64,000 bases of DNA from Elymus sibiricus (GCA_039707655.1 CM077666.1:303330166-303394165); one strand, 5' to 3'; shown: positions 23,177 to 36,042, numbered from the stretch's first letter. Notes: generated from the letters alone by a model not told the origin. Made by a program: numbers and translations.

Positions 23177-24934
23177 GTTGGGGAACGTTGCATGGGAAAC
23201 AAAAATTTTCCTACGCACACGCAAGATCTATCCAAGGTGATGAGCATCTACGAGAGGGAGAGTGAATCTACATACCCTTGTAGATCGCTAAGCGGAAGCG
23301 TTAAGAAACGCGGTTGATGTAGTCGAACGTCTCCGCGATCCAAATCGCAAGTCGTCCCTCGAACCGATCACGAGCTAGTGCCGAACGGACGGCACCTCCG
23401 CGTTCAACACACGTACGGCTTGATGACGCCTTCACCTCCTCGATCCAGCGAGCGATGGTGAAGTAGTAGATGAGTTCCGGCAGCACGACGGCGTGGTGAT
23501 GGTGGTGAGGAACAATCTCTGCAGGGCTTCGCCAAGCGCTACGGAGATTATGACGGAGGAACTAGAGGGTTAGGGTTGCCACACACGGCTTGGGGAAATC
23601 TTAATGTGTTCCGGGTGCTAGCCCTGCCCCTCTATTTATATGTTGAGCCCTAGGGTCGAAACTTGGAGAAAGAGCCTCCTCAAAGTCGGTTTGGCCCGCA
23701 AGGCAAGTGTCCTGCTCGGACTCCAGGACCAGACGCCAGGGTCCTCGGCGTCTGGCCCCAGACGCCAGGGTCCCTGGCGTATGGCCCCTGGCCTCCGCAA
23801 AACTTCCTTTTGCACCTTCCTAAAGCCTCGTGGGCTTTACCCCTTGGCCCAAATAAAGTGTTCTCGTACCCGAACATTTCGGGAAACATCCGAAACTCCT
23901 TCCGGTGAATTCCGGAACCCTTCCGGAGACCAAACACTATTATCCCATATATCAATCTTTACCTCCGGACTATTCCAGAGCTCCTCGTCATGTCCGGGAT
24001 CTCATCCGGGACTCCGAACAACTTTCGGTCACCAACATAACAACTCAACTATACTTATATCGTCACCAAACGTTAAGTGTGTAGACCGTGCGGGTTCGAG
24101 AACTATGTAGACATGACCGAGACACCTCTACGGTCAATAACCAATAGCGGGACCTGGATGCCCATATTGGCTCCTACATATTCTACGAAGATCTTTATCG
24201 GTTGAACCTCTATGTCAAGGATTCAGTTAATCCCGTATGATGTTCCCTTTGTTTATCGGTATGTTACTTGCCCGAGATTCGATCGTCGGTATCTCTATAC
24301 CTAGTTCAATCTCGTTACCGGCAAGTCTCTTTACTCGTTCCGTAATACAAGATCCCGTGGCTAACACTTTAGTCACATTGCTTGCAAGGCTTATAGTGAT
24401 GTTGTATTACCGAGTGGGCCCTGAGATACCTCTCCGTCACACGGAGTAACAAATCCCAGTCTTGATCCATGCCAATTCAACAGACACCCTCGGAGATACC
24501 TGTAGAGCATCTTTATAGTGACCCAGTTACGTTGCGACGTTTGATACACACAAGGTATTCCTCCGGTGTCAGTGAGTTGCATGATCTCATGGTCAAAGGA
24601 ACAGATACTTGACATGCAGAAAACAATAGCAATAAACTGACACGATCATATGCTACGTTTACAGTTTGGGTCTTGTCCATCACATCATTCTCCTAATGAT
24701 GTGATCCTGTTATCAAATGACATCTCATGTCCATGGCTAGGAAACCTTCACCATCATTTGATCAACGAGCTAGTCAACTAGAGGCTTACTAGGGACACAG
24801 TGTTGTCTATGTACCCACACATGTATTTGAGTTTCCAATCAATACAATTATAGCATGGATAATAAACGATTATCATGAACAAGGAAATATAATAATAACC
24901 AATTTATTATTGCCTCTAGGGCATATTTCCAACA
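23177..24934 (-). repeat. Angela 3' LTR
   Basis: 1758 bp, bounded by TGTTGGGG and CCAACA as read on the plus strand. On the element strand a TATA-type box (TATAAATAGA, plus coordinates 23631-23640) matches the position of the known BARE-1 promoter. A GC-rich segment with repeated CCAGACGCCAGGG and GGCGTCTGG (about 23728-23785) can form hairpins. Confidence 0.95.
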
Positions 24935-24946
24935 GTCTCCCACTTG
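24935..24946 (-). other. Angela polypurine tract
   Basis: On the element strand GCAAGTGGGAGAC abuts the 3' LTR. This is the usual plus-strand primer site for Angela/BARE elements. Confidence 0.8.
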
Positions 24947-24984
24947 CACTAGAGTCAATAATCTAGTTCACATCACTATGTGAT

Positions 24985-26661
24985 TTACATTGCAATGAAT
25001 CGAACACCCATGCAGTTCTGGTGTTGTTCATGTTTAGCCCTTGGAAGAGGTTTAGTCATCGGATCTGCAATATTCAGATCCGTGTGTACTTTGCAAATAT
25101 TTATGTCGTCCTCCTTGATGTAATCGCGGATGGAATTGAAGCGTCGCTTTATGTGTCTGGTCCTCTTGTGAAATCTTGGTTCCTTGGCTAGAGCAATGGC
25201 ACCAGTGTTATCACAAAACAGAGTCATTGGGTTAAGCGCACTAGGCACTACTCCAAGATATGTCATGAACTCCTTCATCCAAACACCTTCCTTCGCCGCC
25301 TCCGAGGCAGCGATGTACTCCGCTTCGCATGTAGAATCAGCTACCACGCTCTGCTTGGAACTGCACCAGCTAACCGCACCCCCATTAAGAATAAATACGT
25401 ATCCGGTTTGTGACTTAGAGTCATCCGGATCAGTGTCAAAGCTTGCATCGACGTAACCCTTTACGACGAGCTCTTGATCACCTCCATAAACGAGAAACAT
25501 GTCCTTAGTCCTTTTCAGGTACTTCAGGATATTCTTGACCGCCGTCCAGTGTTCCATTCCTGGATCACTTTGAAACCTTCCGACCATACTTATGGCAAGG
25601 CTGACATCGGGTCTTGTGCACAACATTGCATACATGATAGAGCCTATGGCTGAAGCATAGGGGATGACACTCATCTTTTCTCTATCTTCTGCAGTCACTG
25701 GGCATTGAGTCTTACTCAACTTCACACCTTGCAATACAGGCAAGAACCCCTTCTTGGAATGATCCATTTTGAACTTCTTCAAAACTTTGTCAAGGTATGT
25801 GCTTTGTGAAAGTCCTATCAAGCGTCTTGATCTATCTCTATAGATCTTGATGCCTAATATGAAAGCAGCTTCTCCTAGGTCCTTCATTGAAAAACTCTTG
25901 TTCAAATATTCCTTCAGGCTTTCCAACATTTCTATATTGTTTCCAATCAGTAATATGTCATCCACATATAATATTAGAAACGCTATAGAGCTCCCACTCA
26001 CTTTCTTGTAAATACAAGCTTCTCCGTAAACTTGTATAAACTCGAACGCTTTGATCACCTCATCAAAGCGAAGATTCCAACTCCGAGATGCTTGCACCAG
26101 TCCATAAATGGATCGCTGGAGTTTGCAAACTTTGTTAGCATTCTCTGGATCGACAAAACCTTCTGGTTGCATCATATACAACTCTTCCTTAAGGAAACCA
26201 TTAAGGAACGCTGTTTTGACATCCATCTGCCAAATTTCATAATCGAAAAAGGTAGCTATTGCTAACATGATTCTGACGAACTTAAGCATCGCTACGGGTG
26301 AGAAGGTCTCATCGTAGTCAACTCCTTGAACTTGTGAAAAACTCTTTGCCACAAGTCGAGCTTTATAGACGGTGACATTACCGTCCGCGTCCGTCTTCCT
26401 CTTAAAGATCCATTTGTTCTGAATGGCCTTACGCCCTTCAGGTAATACTTCCAAAGTCCACACTTTGTTTTCATACATGGATCCCATCTCGGATTTCATG
26501 GCCTCTAACCACTTCTCGGAATCCGGGCCCATCATCGCTTCTCCATAGCTCGTAGGTTCATCGTTGTCCAACAACATGACTTCTAAGACAGGGTTGCCGT
26601 ACCACTCAGGAGCAGTACGCGTCCTTGTCGACCTACGAGGTTCGATAGCAACATGATCCAA
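24985..26661 (-). pseudogene. Angela reverse transcriptase and RNase H
   Basis: A 558-codon frame with the copia RT domain at about residues 65-310. The blocks are WIFKRKTDADG, QMDVKTAFLNG (catalytic Asp near residue 146) and LYVDDILLIGN (YVDD near 231-234). The RNase H domain follows, with GYVDASFDTD, STCEAEYIA and CDNTGAIALA. It ends at a TAG-type stop close to the polypurine tract. The domain itself is open, but translation from gag would be blocked by the upstream stops, so it counts as part of a broken polyprotein. It lies in the same frame as the two pieces upstream. Confidence 0.95.
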
Positions 26662-26775
26662 AGCTTCATGATCATCATCATTAACTTCCTCTTCAGCTGA
26701 TGTAGGCTCTACAGAAACATCTTTCTGTGCTGCGCTACTCTCAGGTTGAAGTAAAGGTTCAACAACCTCATCAAG

Positions 26776-27210
26776 TTATATCTTCCTCCCACTCAATTCT
26801 TTCGAGAGAAACTCTTTCTCAAGAAACGTTCCGTTTTTAGCGACAAACACTTTGCCTTCGGATCTGAGGTAGAAGGTATACCCAACTGTCTCTTTTGGGT
26901 ATCCTATGAAGACGCATTTCTCCGCTTTGGGTTCCAGCTTTTCAGGCTGAAGCTTTTTGACATAAGCATCACATCCCCAAACTTTAAGAAACGACAGCTT
27001 TGGCTTCTTGCCAAACCAAAGTTCATATGGCGTCGTCTCAACGGATTTCGATGGTGCCCTATTTAAAGTGAATGCAGCTGTCTCTAATGCATAACCCCAA
27101 AACGATAGTGGCAAATCGGCAAGAGACATCATAGATCGCACCATATCCAATAAGGTTCGATTACGACGTTCGGACACACCATTACGCTGTGGTGTTCCAG
27201 GCGGTGTCAA
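26776..27210 (-). pseudogene. Angela integrase, C-terminal part of the core
   Basis: Contains the third catalytic residue region (NGVSERRNRTLLDMVRSM) and the copia-specific downstream block (PYELWFGKKPKLSFLKVWGC). It is separated from the preceding part by an in-frame TAG at the end of the 27229-28728 frame, and ends at TAA where the expected acidic codon has changed to a stop. Both breaks are single-base changes within one reading frame. Confidence 0.9.
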
Positions 27211-27228
27211 TTGTGAAACAATTCCACA

Positions 27229-28728
27229 CTATCTTAAGTGACTGCCAAACTCATAACTCAGATATTCTCCTCCTCGATCAGATCGTAGGAATTTAATCTT
27301 CTTGTTACGATGATTCTCAACTTCACTCTGAAATTGTTTGAACTTTTCAAATGTTTCAGACTTGTGTTTCATTAAGTAAATATACCCATATCTACTTAAG
27401 TCATCAGTGAAGGTGAGAAAGTAACGATAACCACCGCGCGCCTCAATACTCATCGGACCGCACACATCAGTATGTATGATTTCCAATAAGTCACTTGCCC
27501 GTTCCATTGTTCTAGAGAACGGCGTTTTAGTCATCTTGCCCATGAGGCATGGCTCACATGTGTCAAGTGATTCAAAATCAAGTGACTCCAAAAGTCCATC
27601 AGCATGGAGCTTCCTCATGCGTTTTACGCCAATATGACCTAAACGGCAGTGCCACAAGAAAGTGGTATTATCATTATCAATTCTACATCTTTTGGCATCA
27701 ATGTTATGAACATGTGTATCATTACTATCGAGATTCAATAAGAATAAACCCCTCACATCGGGTGCATGACCATAAAAGATATTACTCATATAAATAGAAC
27801 AACCATTATTCTCTGATTTAAATGAGTAACCGTCTCGCAATAAACAAGATCCAGATATAATGTTCATGCTTAACGCAGGCACTAAATAACAATTATTCAG
27901 GTTCATCACTAATCCCGATGGTAATCGAAGAGCGAGCGTGCCGACGGCGATCACATCAACCTTCGAACCATTTCCCACGCGCATCATCACTTCGTCCTTT
28001 GCCAGCCTCCGTCTATTCCGCAGTTCCTGTTTTGAGTTGCAAATGTGAGCAACCGCACCGGTATCAAATACCCAGGCACTACAACGAGAGTTGGTAAGGT
28101 ACACATCAATAACATGTATATCATATATACCTTGTTTGTTGTTGGCCGCCTTCTTGTCAGCCAAATACTTGGGGCAGTTCCGCTTCCAGTGTCCAGTTCC
28201 CTTGCAATGAAAGCACACAGTTTCTGGTTTGGGTCCAGCCTTGGGTTTCTTCATGAGAGGAGCAACTGCTTTGCCACTCTTCTTGGAGTTACCCTTCTTA
28301 CCCTTGCCATTTTTCTTGAAACTAGTGGTTTTATTGACCATCAACACTTGATGCTCCTTCTGAATTTCAGACTCAGCGGCTTTCAGCATCGCAAACAGCT
28401 CGGCGACTGACTTGTTCATCCCGTGCATGTTATAGTTCAACACGAAGCTCTTGTAGCTAGGTGGCAATGATTGAAGAACTCTGTCAGTGATAGCCTCTGG
28501 CGGAAGGGGCATCCCCAATTCAGCCAGACGGGTGCAGTACCCAGACATTCTGAGTACGTGATCACTGATAGACCCGTTCTCCTCCATCTTGCAAGCATAG
28601 AACTTATCGGAGATCTCATATCTCTCGATCCGGGCATTCTTCTGAAAGATAAACTTCAACTCTTGGAACATCTCATATGCTCCATGACGTTCAAAACGTC
28701 TTTGAAGTCCCGGTTCTAAGCCATACAA
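27229..28728 (-). pseudogene. Angela gag C-terminus, protease and integrase N-terminus
   Basis: A 499-codon frame. It starts within the capsid (UBN2/retrotran gag type, FHELKFIFQ-like region), then has a CCHC knuckle CFHCKGTGHWKRNC at about residues 170-183. The protease active site is WVFDTGAVAHIC, near residue 220. The GAG-pre-integrase HHCC finger (HCRLGHIG ... CEPCLMGK) and the first integrase catalytic Asp positions (HTDVCGPM, SDRGGEY) follow. It ends at a TAG inside the core domain. The order protease-integrase-RT confirms copia. Confidence 0.93.
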
Positions 28729-28742
28729 TATGGCACATTGAA

Positions 28743-28946
28743 CTATTGAGTAATCTTCACAACGTCTAGAGACTCAACTGGAGCGGGTGGATCACCAAGC
28801 GGTGCATCAAGGACATAAGCCTTTTGGGAAGCCGTAAGGATAATATTTAGATTACGGGCCCAGTCCACAAAGTTACTTCCATCATCTTTCAACTTAGCTT
28901 TCTCTAGGAACGCATTAAAATTCAGGGGTGCTACTGCGCGAGCCAT
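28743..28946 (-). pseudogene. Angela gag N-terminus
   Basis: The frame starts with ATG at 28946 (MARAVAPLNFNAFLEKAKLK) and has the NFVDWARNLNIIL motif typical of copia gag. It stops at TAG near 28743, because the continuing gag frame (28728 downwards) is shifted by one base. The shift lies at about 28745-28760. This start fits the position just after the leader. Confidence 0.88.
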
Positions 28947-30209
28947 GATCTACAACATAAATATAGCAAAGACAACTTAGACTATTGTTCTAGATAATGA
29001 GTTTAGTTAATCATATTACTTAAAAAACTCCCACTCAAATTGACATCCCTCCGGTCATTCGAGCGTAACATGATCCAAATCCACCAACTCAAGTCCGATC
29101 ATCACGTGAGTTGAGGTTGTTTCAATGGTGAATATCTTCATGTTGATCATATCTACTATATGACTCATGTTCGACCTTTCGGTCTCTTGTGTTCCGAGGC
29201 CATGTCTGTACATTATAGGCTCGTCAAGTTTAACCCGAGTGTTCCGCACGTGCAACATGGCTTACACCCGTTGTATGTGAACGTAGAGTCTATCACACCC
29301 GATCATCACGGCGTGTCTCGAAACGACGAACTTTCGCAACGGTGCACACTCGGGGAGAACACAATTTATCTTGAAATTTAAGTGAGGGATCACCTTATAA
29401 TGCTACCGTCGTCCTAAGCAAAATAAGATGCATAAAAGGATTAACATCACATGCAAATCATAAGTGACATGATATGGCCATGAACTCGTGCTTTTGATCT
29501 CCATCTCCAAAGCACCGGCATGATCTCCATCGTCACCGGCATGACACCATGATCTCCATCATCTTGATCTCCATCAACGTGTCGCCATGAGGTTGTCGCG
29601 CCGACTGTTGCTTCCACGACTATTGCTAACGTTTAGCGATAAAGTAAAGCATTACATAGCGCTTAATGATTGACACGCAGGTCATACAATAATTAAATAC
29701 AACTCTATGGCTCCTGCCAGTTGCCGTACTCATCGACATGCAAGTCGTGATATTCTATACAACACATGATCATCTCATACATCACATATATCTCATCATG
29801 TAATTGGCCATATCACATCACAACATACCCTGCAAAAACAAGTTAGACGTCCTCTAATTGTTGTTGCAAATTTTACGTGGCTGCTACGGGTTTGCAAGAA
29901 CCGTTCTTACCTACGCAAAACCACAACGCGGTGTAGTGATTGCTTTTTGATCTTCTAAAAGAACCCTCTTCATTGAAATTGATTCAACTAAAGTGAGAGA
30001 GACAGACACCCGCTAGCCATCTTTATGCAACGAAGTTACATGTCAGTTGAAGGAACCTGTCTCGCGTAAGCGTACGCGTAATGTCGGTCCGGGCCGCTTC
30101 ATCTCACAATACCGCCGAATCAAGTATCAACTAGTAACGGCAAGCAATATGTATACACCCACGCCCACAACTCGTTTGTGTTCTACTCGAGATCTCATCT
30201 ACGCATAGA
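28947..30209 (-). other. Angela untranslated leader
   Basis: About 1.26 kb between PBS and gag start with no coding frame of note. A long leader of this kind is normal for Angela/BARE elements, where it carries packaging and dimerisation signals; none can be pinpointed here by eye. Confidence 0.75.
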
Positions 30210-30225
30210 CCTAGCTCTGATACCA
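30210..30225 (-). other. Angela primer binding site
   Basis: The element strand reads TGGTATCAGAGCTAGG, complementary to initiator methionine tRNA, one base inside the 5' LTR. Confidence 0.93.
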
Positions 30226-30226
30226 C

Positions 30227-31985
30227 TGTTGGGGAACGTTGCATGGGAAACAAAAATTTTCCTACGCACACGCAAGATCTATCCAAGGTGATGAGCATCT
30301 ACGAGAGGGAGAGTGAATCTACATACCCTTGTAGATCGCTAAGCGGAAGCGTTAAGAAACGCGGTTGATGTAGTCGACCGTCTCCGCGATCCAAATCGCA
30401 AGTCGTCCCTCGAACCGATCACGAACTAGTGCCGAACGGATGGCACCTCCGCGTTCAACACACGTACGGCTTGATGACGCCTTCACCTCCTCGATCCAGC
30501 GAGCGATGGTGAAGTAGTAGATGAGTTCCGGCAGCACGACGGCGTGGTGATGGTGGTGAGGAACAATCTCTGCAGGGCTTCGCCAAGCACTACGGAGATT
30601 ATGACGGAGGAACTAGAGGGTTAGGGTTGCCGCACACGGCTTGGGGAAATCTTAATGTGTTCCGGGTGCTAGCCCTGCCCCTCTATTTATATGTTGAGCC
30701 CTAGGGTCGAAACTTGGAGAAAGAGCCTCCTCAAAGTCGGTTTGGCCCGCAAGGCAAGAGTCCTGCTCGGACTCCAGGACCAGACGCCAGGGTCCTCGGC
30801 GTCTGGCCCCAGACGCCAGGGTCCCTGGCGTCTGGCCCCTGGCCTCCGCAAAACTTCCTTTTGCACCTTCCTAAAGCCTCGTGGGCTTTACCCCTTGGCC
30901 CAAATAAAGTGTTCTCGTACCCGAACATTTCGGGAAACATCCGAAACTCCTTCCGGTGAATTCCGGAACCCTTTCGGAGACCAAACACTATTATCCAATA
31001 TATCAATCTTTACCTCCGGACTATTCCAGAGCTCCTCGTCATGTCCGGGATCTCATCCGGGACTCCGAACAACTTTCGGTCACCAACATAACAACTCAAC
31101 TATACTTATATCGTCACCAAACGTTAAGTGTGTAGACCCTGCGGGTTCGAGAACTATGTAGACATGACCGAGACACCTCTACGGTCAATAACCAATAGCG
31201 GGACCTGGATGCCCATATTGGCTCCTACATATTCTACGAAGATCTTTATCAGTTGAACCTCTATGTCAAGGATTCAGTTAATCCCGTATGATGTTCCCTT
31301 TGTTTATCGGTATGTTACTTGCCCGAGATTCGATCGTCGGTATCTCTATACCTAGTTTAATCTCGTTACCGGCAAGTCTCTTTACTCGTTCCGTAATACA
31401 AGATCCCGTGGCTAACACTTTAGTCACATTGCTTGCAAGGCTTATAGTGATGTTGTATTACGGAGTGGGCCCTGAGATACCTCTCCGTCACACGGAGTAA
31501 CAAATCCCAGTCTTGATCCATGCCAATTCAACAGACACCCTCGGAGATACCTGTAGAGCATCTTTATAGTCACCCAGTTACGTTGCGACGTTTGATACAC
31601 ACAAGGTATTCCTCCGGTGTCAGTGAGTTGCATGATCTCATGGTCAAAGGAACAGATACTTGACATGCAGAAAACAATAGCAATAAACTGACACGATCAT
31701 ATGCTACGTTTACAGTTTGGGTCTTGTCCATCACATCATTCTCCTAATGATGTGATCCTGTTATCAAATGACATCTCATATCCATGGCTAGGAAACCTTC
31801 ACCATCTTTTGATCAACGAGCTAGTCAACTAGAGGCTTACTAGGGACACAGTGTTGTCTATGTACCCACACATGTATTTGAGTTTCCAATCAATACAATT
31901 ATAGCATGGATAATAAACGATTATCATGAACAAGGAAATATAATAATAACCAATTTATTATTGCCTCTAGGGCATATTTCCAACA
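30227..31985 (-). repeat. Angela 5' LTR
   Basis: 1759 bp, differing from the 3' copy at about 15 positions by eye. The TATA-type box lies at about 30682-30691. The recurring 156-codon plus-strand frames in both LTRs reflect LTR identity, not a gene. Confidence 0.95.
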
Positions 31986-31990
31986 ATAGC
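31986..31990. repeat. Target-site duplication of Angela (right copy, ATAGC)
   Basis: ATAGC here and ATAGA at 23172-23176. The uninterrupted 5' LTR of the LARD reads ATAGC at the matching site, so the left copy probably mutated C to A. Confidence 0.75.
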
Positions 31991-34900
31991 TTTGCCTTTT
32001 CTATCCAACCAGAGATTCTCTCTAGTCCATCCCTGTCACCCAAAATTTATTCTCAGGATTTTGCCGCCGAAACCCTACCTTCCGAGTTACTGGAAGGGAA
32101 ACCCTAATTTCTTCCGTTACAAAGGAACCCCAATTTCCATTGATCTTTTGCCTCCCAAACTTTTCCTAGTGACCATCCCATATCTATAAACCCTGGATAT
32201 GTAAAAATATTGCCAAGTCATTTGCAATATTTGTCATTTAAAATTAATTTCCTTTTCTGCTGCTTAAAGGAATTAAATCCAGGAAAATATCTATCCATCT
32301 CCAAAGTTCATGAAAACTTGTGGAGATATTCTTTGTGACCATATTGAGCTCCCATAAAAATATTGGCCATAATTAAATAAGGGAAATTGCATTTTCCTAT
32401 TTAAAGCCATTATTGCATTTTGGGCACTTTCCAAAGGAACTACCATTTTGGTAGCTAGTAAAAATCCCAAATAATTTGTGGAGCTTCTCATATCCATATC
32501 TTCACCATTTCCATCAAGATCCCAAGTTCCATGGATCAAATTTTGAGAGCATCATCCAATTCTTGTTTCTGGACCTATTTTGAGATTGTGAAGCAACGAT
32601 ATTTTATATTGCTTCAAAAATCTTGAAATTAATCCAGGACCTCAAATTACCTATATGATGTAATTATGCAAAAATTCACATCATTTCATCTAGCCAATTT
32701 CTCTCAAAAATTCCATCTAGTTTCTGTCCAACAGAAAGCTCTGTGAAGGAAGTACCACTTTGGCATTTCCAAATGAGCTGAAATTTTTCCAGTACCTCCC
32801 TGCATCCAAATAATTCCCCTCCACCAAAGTTCAGCTCATTTAATCAATCCAATTGAGCACAACATCAAATTCCATTTTCTGGACGAGAATTTGCATTGCA
32901 AAGTGTATGCAAAACTTGTCCAAATGGCCTCAAATTTTGCAAGAACCTACTCCTTTTTACCACATCTCAGTATGACAAGGCCTCAGTTTCAATCCCCTCT
33001 CCATCTTACCTCAGTAACCCCTCCAAAATTCTGACCAGAAACTGTTCTGGATCCTCTCGATCACTCTAGAGCTGTCCTAGTCCATCGAAAGTCATAACTT
33101 ATCTATATGACCAATGACTACCGCGTTGGACATGATGTAGCATCCAAGAAAACTCCAGAGCGTGTGTTGACGTGGTGACCACGCCACGGACAAAGCCAAA
33201 CGCGCGCTCTACGGACTGACCACGTCTGGTCACGTCAACCAGCTCGATCCGGTCAGCTCCGGATCGTCCGGGCATGTTTGGTGGCTCCGCAACGTCCACG
33301 CCCACCCTCTCCAGAACCTTCCCCCTTCTCTCCCTTTCTCCTCACGCGACGGCGGTCGCCGCCGCGGTACTGTCCCGCTCGTGATCCGTGTCCTCTTCCT
33401 TCCCGAGCTCTCGCGAAGCCACTGCCGGCTTCTTCCCTCTCCCAGAGACCTTGCCGACATCGCCATCTCCCTCCGCGTGTCCCCGAGCTCTAGTGCGTGG
33501 CTAAGGATGCCACGGCGGCCGATCTTATCCCTCTTCGCCGGCCGGCTATAAAAGCCGCGGCCGAGCCCCTCCCCGAGCACCCACACCACCCCAGCAGCCC
33601 TACCTCTCCCTCCTAGCTCCGCCCAAGCTCTAAACCTAGCTCGAGCAGCTCTCCTGCTCCTCCTATGGCCGAGCCACCTCCGCAGGAATCCACCTAAATT
33701 CCAGCGAACGGAGCCCTCTCCCTCCGTTCTACCACCAAAAGAGGACTCCCCAGATCCCGGTGGAGCCCCCCCATCGCTTCGGTTCATCCCCGATATGCCT
33801 GGATTCTCGAGGCCAAACATGGCCGATGGCCTCCGCCACGGGTGCCCGATGCCACCACCGCCTCAGCCCTCCCCGGCGTCCGTGTCCAGCCGGGACGGAG
33901 GCGGCACTTCCTCGCGAGCTCGCCGGTGGGCGGAGCATGGCCGGAGATGGCCTGAGCCGCCGGGGAGCGCCGGCGTGCGTGCTCGGCCGAGCCCTGCCCT
34001 CCAGCGTCGGGAGGTAGGAGGAGACCGGAAGGAGAGAGAGAGAGATCTCGGGTGGGACCCGTTTGTCACCGACCCAGCAGCCGGGCCCCGCCCTTTAAGT
34101 GGAAACGTATTCCCACGAATACGCTTTCTATTCACTAGGGCGTACTCTGGCGCTCCTTCGGGGAAGAATACGTTTTCCCTGTTCTGAAGGCGTATTATCT
34201 GAAATGCGCTTTCTGTTTTCAGCCCGGGGGTGAAAGGGTTAAATTGCGGACGTTCACTGGTTTAGAGCGAAAATGAACACATTTTTGTTTCTTTTCTGCC
34301 TAACGAGTGAACGGCCACAACTTTTTAACCGTAACTCCGAATCAGGTGATTCCAAAGCCCACGGTTTCTATTCGTCGAGCCCGTTCCGATGACAGCACTC
34401 TCACCATGTTTAAACTTTCTGAAAATGCCCATTTTGCCCCTGCCCTATATTCAGCCCCTTCGAGAGGGAACCCTTTCCGGCGAATTTTTCCGCGCGGTTA
34501 ACGCACTTCTTCCCGGAGTATTCCTCGACCTCCAGGCAAGCCGACCATCTGATATATTCCCTAAAGCATTGCTCTGTGTTATTCTTGCATGTCTAATTAA
34601 TGAATATGCCTGTGTCAGAAATAATTAAACTCCTGCTAGTTTGAACTTGATATTTACATTACTTGCTAATATGCACTATATTATCGCACTAGTGACTCGT
34701 AGATGACAATGTGGAGATAGGTTGTTATGTTTATATACTAGTTTGCATCTTGGATTATTGTTATTGTAATAAAGAATATGACTTAATAATGACAACCTCC
34801 TCCATCGGCTGGATCGAGTCATAGTGCCACCGAACCGAGCTCATCAGTGTAGCCACACTCATCTGTATGGGAAGGCCCTGGCTTGGTCTATTGTCCTGCC

Positions 34901-36042
34901 TCTTGTCGGTACCTCCAAAGAGGGGAGGTTATGCATGCGTGCTACCCTGGCCCGGTAGGCGGCGATAACCTTGTGAGCCCAGTTGAGTTATATGGATCCA
35001 GGTCCCCGTTTGGGACAGTTTTGTTTGGCCACGACGGTGGCAGGTGTCACGGGGTGACACAGGGGCCACCCAGGACATGACCCTGGGAGGGTAGGATTGT
35101 CGGTGGGACCGTAAGAGTGCCAGGCAATAGACAAGCTTTGTTGGAGCAGCACCGGTCCACCCGAATGGGAGCATGAGGCCAGGAGCTCCATAGTGTGGGT
35201 AAAGTGCGCAACCTCTGCAGAGTGTAAATCTATTCGAATAGCCGCGTCCTCGGTCATGGGACATAGTTCGTACTAGGTCACACTATTTGGTCTGTGTCGA
35301 GTCTGGAGGAACAAACTACATAATTGCTAAGACTGAACCAGAGAATGGTATGGTATGTCAGACTTGCAGTACGGATGCATGGACATCAGATGATGTCAAG
35401 GGTATGAATGTTAGCCGTGCGATGGCTATGAGTAAAAGTTTCGGATGACCACAAGACTTGGATTGGATTGGGATTGGATTTGGTTTGGATCATGACATAT
35501 TCGGAGTATGGATTATTTACTTGATATGTTTTACTTTGGTAGTTATCATGCTGGATAATCCTGTTACGACGTGATAATAAATGTTGCTACATGAATAATC
35601 TTGCTAGATAATTTTGTCATAACATGATAGCTAATACTGTTAAGATAACAAGTGCATGCTTGAATGCCATGGATTGATTTGCTTGGTGTATATGTTGGCT
35701 TGGTTTGCTTGCGAGTACATTCAAAAGTACTCAGCGGCCTTCAATGTGGCCAGGTTCACCTAAGGATCCGACGTCCACTAGCGAGGAGCCGGAGTATTTG
35801 CGGGCTAGAAGAGTAACCCAGTCAGATCCCTGTGGATTGGAGCCGCACCAAGACCATGCTGCCTTAGATAGAGCTTTTCCGCTGCCATCACCCTTGTAAA
35901 ATACCATGTAAGACTTATATATCCATTAATAGAAATGCCTGTGTTCATGATACTTGTTGTAAACGCGCATGCCAGAGTGATTTCCTGGGCTGGTGTGTGC
36001 GGCGACCGTCTGGCTACAGTGGTATTCAGGCGGGGCGCCACA

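Larger units (their letters stand above)
23177..31985 (-). mobile_element. Angela/WIS/BARE-type copia LTR retrotransposon
   Basis: An 8.8 kb minus-strand copia element with LTRs of 1758 and 1759 bp. On its own strand the LTR starts TGTTGGAAATATGCCCTAGA, the well-known start of the Angela/WIS/BARE group, the most abundant copia group in Triticeae. The order is leader, gag, protease, integrase, RT, RNase H, as expected for copia. I count about 15 substitutions between the LTRs (just under 1%), so it is the youngest insertion here. The flanks are ATAGA (23172-23176) and ATAGC (31986-31990), a target duplication with one mismatch. Coding is broken by one frameshift and two nonsense codons. Confidence 0.96.
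15409..36042 (+). mobile_element. LARD: large non-coding LTR retrotransposon with >4 kb LTRs, carrying an Angela insertion
   Basis: The LTRs start TGTAACACCCTGGTTTTCGC and end TGCCACA or CGCCACA. The 5' LTR is 4.80 kb. The 3' LTR is about 4.17 kb once the copia insertion is removed. Between them lie an initiator-Met-type PBS, about 2.85 kb without coding capacity and a polypurine tract. This matches the large retrotransposon derivatives (LARDs) described in Triticeae, for which Sukkula of barley is the standard example; whether this copy belongs to that family I cannot say. It depends on another element's proteins. It sits in Athila-1 with a perfect AAATC duplication. Confidence 0.9.
23059..36042 (+). 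repeat. LARD 3' LTR, split by the Angela insertion
   Basis: The first 118 bp lie at 23059-23176 and the rest at about 31986-36042, so the LTR without the insertion is about 4.17 kb. The join falls in sequence matching 15531-15540 of the 5' LTR. It ends GGCGCCACA followed by AAATC. The part at 32,000-36,042 is colinear with the 5' LTR apart from the missing 620-bp duplicate. A TATA box lies at 33547-33554. Confidence 0.92.

Noticed and set aside
23640..24110. 156-codon plus-strand frame repeated at 30691-31161
   Set aside because: The repetition only reflects the two Angela LTRs. The frame is antisense to the element and has no recognisable domain.
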